DNA of 64,000 bases from Desulfovibrionales bacterium (lineage in GTDB: Bacteria; Desulfobacterota; Desulfovibrionia; Desulfovibrionales; Desulfomicrobiaceae). The stretch's first letter is position 1; each line of letters opens with the position of its first letter. The position numbers and the translations under genes were made by a program. Where the stretch lies: contig JAAYGN010000092.1 of the NCBI GenBank assembly GCA_012727715.1, forward strand, positions 1 through 64,000. The letters are read 5' to 3'. Below, in pieces: positions 59,189 through 64,000 of this stretch. Below the pieces are notes generated by a model. That model was not told the origin of the DNA and ran no database searches. It was given only the letters and a program-made list of their open reading frames with translations.

Positions 59189-59743
59189 TCAGGCTGCAAA
59201 AAATGGAGAGGTGAAGTCTCGGAGCAAGGGCATATGGGTATCTTTTTTTGAAAGAATGGGCTCCAGGTCAGGCCATTTTATACCTAAATCAGGATCATTC
59301 CAAAAAATACCCCCATCATGTTTTGGCGAGTAAAAGGTATCAACTTTATAAAAAAATAACGTATCAGAAACCATGGTCATGTAACCATGGGCCAGGCCCT
59401 TGGGAATTAAAAGTTGCTGTCTATTTTCTGCAGACAAGATAAAGCCCTGCCATTTTCCAAAAGTAGAAGAGTTTTGTCGTAAATCTACCACAACATCAAA
59501 AACAGCTCCTTGTAAGACACGTACTACCTTGGTCTGAGCCATGGGAGGAGCTTGAAAGTGCAGGCCTCGTACTACTCCGGCCTGACGAGAAAAGGCTTCG
59601 TTATCCTGGACAAAATCAAGGTTCAATCCATGTTCGAAGAATTGTCGTTGACTATAGGTTTCACAAAAATACCCACGGTGATCACTGAAAATCTTGGGCC
59701 TGAGCAACAACACATCGGGGATATCCGTTACCATGACTTCCAT
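59189..59743 (-). CDS. rfbC: dTDP-4-dehydrorhamnose 3,5-epimerase
   Basis: DHRGYFCETYSQRQF; FVQDNEAFSRQAGVVRGLHFQAPPMAQTKVVRVLQGAVFDVVVDLR. Confidence 0.93.
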   Translation of the reverse strand: MEVMVTDIPDVLLLRPKIFSDHRGYFCETYSQRQFFEHGLNLDFVQDNEAFSRQAGVVRGLHFQAPPMAQTKVVRVLQGAVFDVVVDLRQNSSTFGKWQGFILSAENRQQLLIPKGLAHGYMTMVSDTLFFYKVDTFYSPKHDGGIFWNDPDLGIKWPDLEPILSKKDTHMPLLRDFTSPFFAA

Positions 59744-59861
59744 TTTTTTCTCCTGTGCCAAAATATCCTTGTTGGCCGATTATAGAATACCCCGGTAAAA
59801 AACAATGTTCCTTTTCTTGCTGATCATGGACACATCCATAAATCACAAATGCCACAGGATA

Positions 59862-61217
59862 TTATCCTGCCATCTTTTCCCGCAGCACCCTGGCCTTACG
59901 CCAGGCACCAGACTGAATACGTAAAGTCCAAAGGACAGCTGTGGCCAGAATATACAAGGTGGACAGAGTCCATTCCAAATAGAGATTAGGATAAAGCCAA
60001 TCAACCAGCCCAAGGACGACCAGAAAAAAACAGGTAACCCCAAAAAAGGTTCGTGCCACCCAGCGGGTATCACCCACAGCTCCCAAAACTCCACCAAAAA
60101 CAATATTGGCCGCATCAAACAGGCAGTAAGCTGCAATGAACTTCATAACAATTATGCCGGCTTGAATAATCTGCCCAGTTTCCGGGGTCTGTCCGGCAAA
60201 AATGGCCACCAATGGAGCTGAAGCTGTGGCAAAAAGTGTGGCCATGACCAGTAGCCAGACTTCGCACACAGCCAGAGATTGCCAGGCAATAGGCAAGATA
60301 TCCTGATCTCGACCAGCCCCTCTGGCTTGAGCAGCCAAGATACCGGCGGCCTGAGCCAGGCCCATGGCCGGGAAAAAGGCCAGACCGTTAATACGAAAAG
60401 CAATACTGGAAACAGCCAGTTCCACAGTTCCAATGCGGCCCACAGCCAGCAAGAAGAAAGTCCAGGCCATGAGTTCAACACTGATTCTAAAGCCCATGGG
60501 CATGGCCAGTTTGAGGAAATGTGCAAATTCATGCCAATGAAAGGCCCAGGCCAAACGATTACCCAACCCTCCTTCCAGGCCAAAAAGCAAGAGATACATG
60601 CTTGCAGCCACAGCTTGAGCAATGACTGTACCCAAGGCCGCACCAGCAATGCCCAGGCGGGGTAAGCCCCACTCACCAAGAATAAACCCCCAATCAAGCA
60701 CTGCATTGACCACAAAGGCCGTCATGGTCACCCAGGTCACTGTGGTTGCCCGGCCTGTGCCTGCCAGCCAACCAGCCAAAGCACCACTTAAGACTGGAAA
60801 AAGGGACCCAGCCATGCAAATCCAAAAATAGGTGCGTTCGGCCAGAGCCACATCAGGTTCATGACCCACAAAAAGAAACAAACAGCCCACGGGCCAGGCC
60901 ATAACCAACCCCAGTACTCCAGCCATAAGGGAAGTCTGGATGCCCAGCCAGGTGGACTTATGAATTCCACTGGTGTCACCTCGCCCATGATTATGGGCCA
61001 CAAAAGTACCGGCATAAGCAGCAATGCCAAAAAGAAATCCCTGAAAAAGAACGACAGCCATGCTCGACGGTCCCATGGCCGCCACGGCTGTACTGGAATG
61101 CAGGGAAAGAACAAAGGCATCCACAATCTGCATCAAGGTAATAGTTGATGTGGATAAAATCAGAGGCAAAGCCAGCCGTAACAGACTGGGAATATGTGTA
61201 AGCAAAAAGTTCTCCAA
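59862..61217 (-). CDS. MATE-family efflux transporter
   Basis: About 12 TM segments; LRLALPLILSTSTITLMQIVDAFVLS. Confidence 0.87.
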   Translation of the reverse strand: MENFLLTHIPSLLRLALPLILSTSTITLMQIVDAFVLSLHSSTAVAAMGPSSMAVVLFQGFLFGIAAYAGTFVAHNHGRGDTSGIHKSTWLGIQTSLMAGVLGLVMAWPVGCLFLFVGHEPDVALAERTYFWICMAGSLFPVLSGALAGWLAGTGRATTVTWVTMTAFVVNAVLDWGFILGEWGLPRLGIAGAALGTVIAQAVAASMYLLLFGLEGGLGNRLAWAFHWHEFAHFLKLAMPMGFRISVELMAWTFFLLAVGRIGTVELAVSSIAFRINGLAFFPAMGLAQAAGILAAQARGAGRDQDILPIAWQSLAVCEVWLLVMATLFATASAPLVAIFAGQTPETGQIIQAGIIVMKFIAAYCLFDAANIVFGGVLGAVGDTRWVARTFFGVTCFFLVVLGLVDWLYPNLYLEWTLSTLYILATAVLWTLRIQSGAWRKARVLREKMAG

Positions 61218-61301
61218 ATGATGTTCTTGAACAAAGATGCAGACTAACTCAGAGAGGGATCAAGACAGGAAAGACGTTGGGATTGTCGTCACCGCACTAA
61301 C

Positions 61302-62378
61302 TTACTTATACTGCCCCCTGAGTACTTCCCAGTAACCAGTCTTGTCTGAGCCAACACGCCGAATCCAGCCTTGTTCCCGTAATTTTTGTATGTGTCGCTT
61401 AATGGTCCGGTCACTCACTGACAGTGCCTGTCCCAGTTGGATAGCTGTCAGTTCGGGATTACCCTGCAACAAGAGGAGGATCTGTCCTGAAATTTTATTT
61501 TGAGGGACATTTTGAGGGACATTTAGGAGGACATGTTCTTGAACACGGTCAGCAGGCAGGTCCTTTGTTTCCCATTTTGTCTCTGTAGCCACATCAATAT
61601 ATTTATACAAAGAATTCTCAATGGCCCCAAGCATAAAGGTGATAAAAGGACGGCAATCCTGGCCATTTTTGTGTGAATCCTGCAAGGATTTGTAATAGTG
61701 AGCCTGGTTGTTATAAACCAATGTCTCTATGGGCATCCAGGCAAAAAGAGGATTCCACTTGCATAGAATCAGGCTTTGCCACAATCGGCCAATCCTGCCA
61801 TTTCCATCGCAGAATGGATGAATATACTCAAGCATGTAGTGGATAACAGAACTGACGATAAGCGGATGTGCTGCTCTTTCTTGCCCCCATTCCAGAAGCT
61901 GGACGACCAATTTGGGGGTATCTTTGGCTGGAGAACCTCGGTGCAAAACAACGCCATCACTACGTACCACTGCAACATCCACAGTACGAAATTGGCCAGA
62001 CTCATCTACAAGAGCTTCCGTCAGAGTGGCATGGGCACTGAGCAGATCATGCACTGACCATGGATTGTAGGTCTCCATCTGATTATAGGCCAGCCAAGCA
62101 TTCTGTACTTCTTTAATGTCTTTGGGTGGCCCCCAGACAGGCTTGCCGTTAATAACATCAGTGACTTGGCCCACAGTAAGGCGATTGCCCTCAATGGCAG
62201 TGGATGCATAAATGGAAAGAATACGGCTAAGCTTGCGCAGGTGGAAAACGTCAGCAGATTGCTCCTCGCTGATTTTTACCCTTTCCAACAAGGCATGAAT
62301 GTTACCAACAAGCTCATACCATTTGGGATCAGCTGTGTAGAATTTCTCAAGGAGAGTGATGAGTTTTTCTTTTTGCAT
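61302..62378 (-). CDS. Fic-domain protein with C-terminal winged-helix domain
   Basis: HPFCDGNGRIGRLW Fic motif; STAIEGN inhibitory-helix motif; C-terminal HTH. Confidence 0.93.
   Translation of the reverse strand: MQKEKLITLLEKFYTADPKWYELVGNIHALLERVKISEEQSADVFHLRKLSRILSIYASTAIEGNRLTVGQVTDVINGKPVWGPPKDIKEVQNAWLAYNQMETYNPWSVHDLLSAHATLTEALVDESGQFRTVDVAVVRSDGVVLHRGSPAKDTPKLVVQLLEWGQERAAHPLIVSSVIHYMLEYIHPFCDGNGRIGRLWQSLILCKWNPLFAWMPIETLVYNNQAHYYKSLQDSHKNGQDCRPFITFMLGAIENSLYKYIDVATETKWETKDLPADRVQEHVLLNVPQNVPQNKISGQILLLLQGNPELTAIQLGQALSVSDRTIKRHIQKLREQGWIRRVGSDKTGYWEVLRGQYK
61501..61524 (-). repeat. In-frame 12-bp tandem repeat encoding VPQN-VPQN in the Fic protein
   Basis: tgagggacattt repeated twice. 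Confidence 0.8.
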
Positions 62379-62393
62379 CTTCTCTATCCATGA

Positions 62394-63596
62394 TCATTCA
62401 TGTCGTAGGGCGTCGATGGGATTGAGTCCAGCAGCCCGGCGGGCTGGAAAAAATCCAAAAATAACCCCAATGGCTGCAGAAAAAATAAAAGAAGCCATAT
62501 TGATGGTTGGGTCAAAAACATAGGGGATGTCCATGAACCCGGCCAAGGCCATGGATGCGCCAGTGGCCAGGGCAATACCTGTCAGTCCGCCCAGACTGGA
62601 AAGCACCACCGCTTCAATCAAAAATTGTAACAGTACTTCTCGCTCCAGGGCACCAATGGCCAGACGGATACCGATCTCCCGGGTCCGCTCTGTCACGGAT
62701 ACAAGCATGATATTCATGATGCCAATACCGCCCACCAATAGGCTCACCGCAGCCACAGCCCCCAAAAGCATGGTCAGGATCTTGGTGGTGCTGGTCAGGG
62801 CCTCGGCAATTTGCCTGGTATCCATGACTCGAAAATCATTGTCTTCACCTTCCAAAATATTACGGCGTTCCCGAAGCAGCAAGGTGATCTGCTTTTTGGC
62901 CGCATCAATGGATGCTCCATTTTTAATGGAAATACTCATGCGCCCAATATCTGGACTGCCCACCAAACGACGCTGCACTGTCCTCAGGGGCATGATCACT
63001 GTATCATCCTGATCTGAACCCATGGCCGACTGTCCCTTGGATTTGAGCACCCCAATGACTTCACAGGCAAATTGCTTGATGCGAATTTCACTGCCCACCG
63101 GGTTTTGCCCACCAAAAAGCTTGTCCCGCACAGTATCGCCAATAACACAAACGGCCCGGCCAGCTTTGAGTTCTGTATCCGAAAATGTTCTGCCTGAGGC
63201 CAATTCCCAATTACCTGCTGGGAAATAGTCATTGGTACTGCCCGTGACCACAGTGGACCAATTATTGGCCTGATACACAGCTGTTACAGATTTATGAGCC
63301 ACAGGAGCAATCCATTCAGCCAAAGAAATTTGGTCCCCAATGGCCTCCACATCAGCCATTTTGAAATTGGGTGCTCCGCCAGAACCAGGCCCAAAACGCT
63401 GACCAGGTACAACCATGATCAAATTGCTGCCCATACTGGAAATTTGGTCAGTCACGGATTTGGTGGCCCCATTGCCCAGAGTGACCATGGTAATCACCGC
63501 GGCCACACCAATGACAATGCCCAAAACCGTCAAAAACGAGCGCATCAGATTACGACGTATGGCCCGCAAAGCTAAAAGAAAGGTATTCCAAAGCAT
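62394..63596 (-). CDS. MacB-like ABC transporter permease (FtsX family)
   Basis: LRAIRRNLMRSFLTVLGIVIGVAAVI; GGIGIMNIMLVSVTERTREIGIRLAIGA. Confidence 0.92.
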   Translation of the reverse strand: MLWNTFLLALRAIRRNLMRSFLTVLGIVIGVAAVITMVTLGNGATKSVTDQISSMGSNLIMVVPGQRFGPGSGGAPNFKMADVEAIGDQISLAEWIAPVAHKSVTAVYQANNWSTVVTGSTNDYFPAGNWELASGRTFSDTELKAGRAVCVIGDTVRDKLFGGQNPVGSEIRIKQFACEVIGVLKSKGQSAMGSDQDDTVIMPLRTVQRRLVGSPDIGRMSISIKNGASIDAAKKQITLLLRERRNILEGEDNDFRVMDTRQIAEALTSTTKILTMLLGAVAAVSLLVGGIGIMNIMLVSVTERTREIGIRLAIGALEREVLLQFLIEAVVLSSLGGLTGIALATGASMALAGFMDIPYVFDPTINMASFIFSAAIGVIFGFFPARRAAGLNPIDALRHE

Positions 63597-64000
63597 TAGC
63601 TTGCCTCGCTATGGCGAAAATCACTATCCACCCGGCCATCCACAAAACGAATGATCCGCTGGGCATAGGCGGCAATTTCCGGTTCATGAGTGACCATGAC
63701 CACGGTAATACCACGCTCCTGATTAAAGGAAGCAATAAGGTCCATAATTTCCTGGCTGGTACGTGTGTCCAGATTACCTGTGGGTTCATCAGCCAAAAGG
63801 ACCATGGGCGTGGTCACCATCGCCCTGGCAATGGCCACGCGCTGTTGCTGTCCGCCGGATAATTCTGCCGGAGTATGGCGTTCCCAGCCCTCAAGACCCA
63901 CTTGCTGCAAGGCGATTCTGGCTGCCTCTTGGCGTTCTTTGGCTGGCAGACCACGATAAACAAGAGGCAGCTCCACATTTTCCAAAGCCGTGGTCCGGGC
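63596..64000 (-). CDS. ABC transporter ATP-binding protein (MacB/LolD type), truncated by the window end
   Basis: [33 protein letters not shown]; Walker A lies beyond 64000. Confidence 0.9.
   Translation of the reverse strand, partial: ARTTALENVELPLVYRGLPAKERQEAARIALQQVGLEGWERHTPAELSGGQQQRVAIARAMVTTPMVLLADEPTGNLDTRTSQEIMDLIASFNQERGITVVMVTHEPEIAAYAQRIIRFVDGRVDSDFRHSEAS

Noticed and set aside
1-64000. Over-representation of TGGCC as a DNA uptake or methylation signal
   Set aside because: It occurs mainly where Leu/Met codons ending in TG precede Ala GCC codons; codon preference explains it without a computed background.

Overview
The window is a dense, mostly housekeeping stretch of a deltaproteobacterial genome of Desulfovibrionales type. 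That assignment is inference from the Qrc complex, the siroheme-dependent Ahb heme pathway, the split PurH and the PglB-type oligosaccharyltransferase. In order it holds: rpsB-tsf-pyrH-frr-uppS-cdsA-dxr-rseP-tsaB; a flagellar filament block fliC-fliD-fliS followed by an AsnB-family protein; the ahbC-hemB-ahbD-ahbA/B heme block with rpe; an Lrp regulator and putA; livJHMGF; an NCS2 permease; a reverse-strand flagellar basal-body operon flgB-flgC-fliE-fliF-fliG-fliH-fliI; a TPR gene with a near-perfect sigma-54 promoter; a purine region with split purH around hflX/fxsA/serB/holB/purA; an RNB-domain ribonuclease; plsY; a pgl-like protein N-glycosylation locus; qrcABCD; rfbC; a MATE transporter; a Fic protein; and a MacB-type ABC system cut by the window end. 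The best leads are an AsnB-family enzyme beside the flagellin genes whose glutaminase catalytic Cys is Ser, an hflX whose conserved N-terminus has no ATG/GTG/TTG start but has a well-spaced Shine-Dalgarno before ATC, and a compact OST locus with an ATP-grasp/HAD/aminotransferase module and no glycosyltransferases. I saw no CRISPR array, rRNA, tRNA or intact mobile element. Product names come from motif recognition in the supplied translations; no database search was run.
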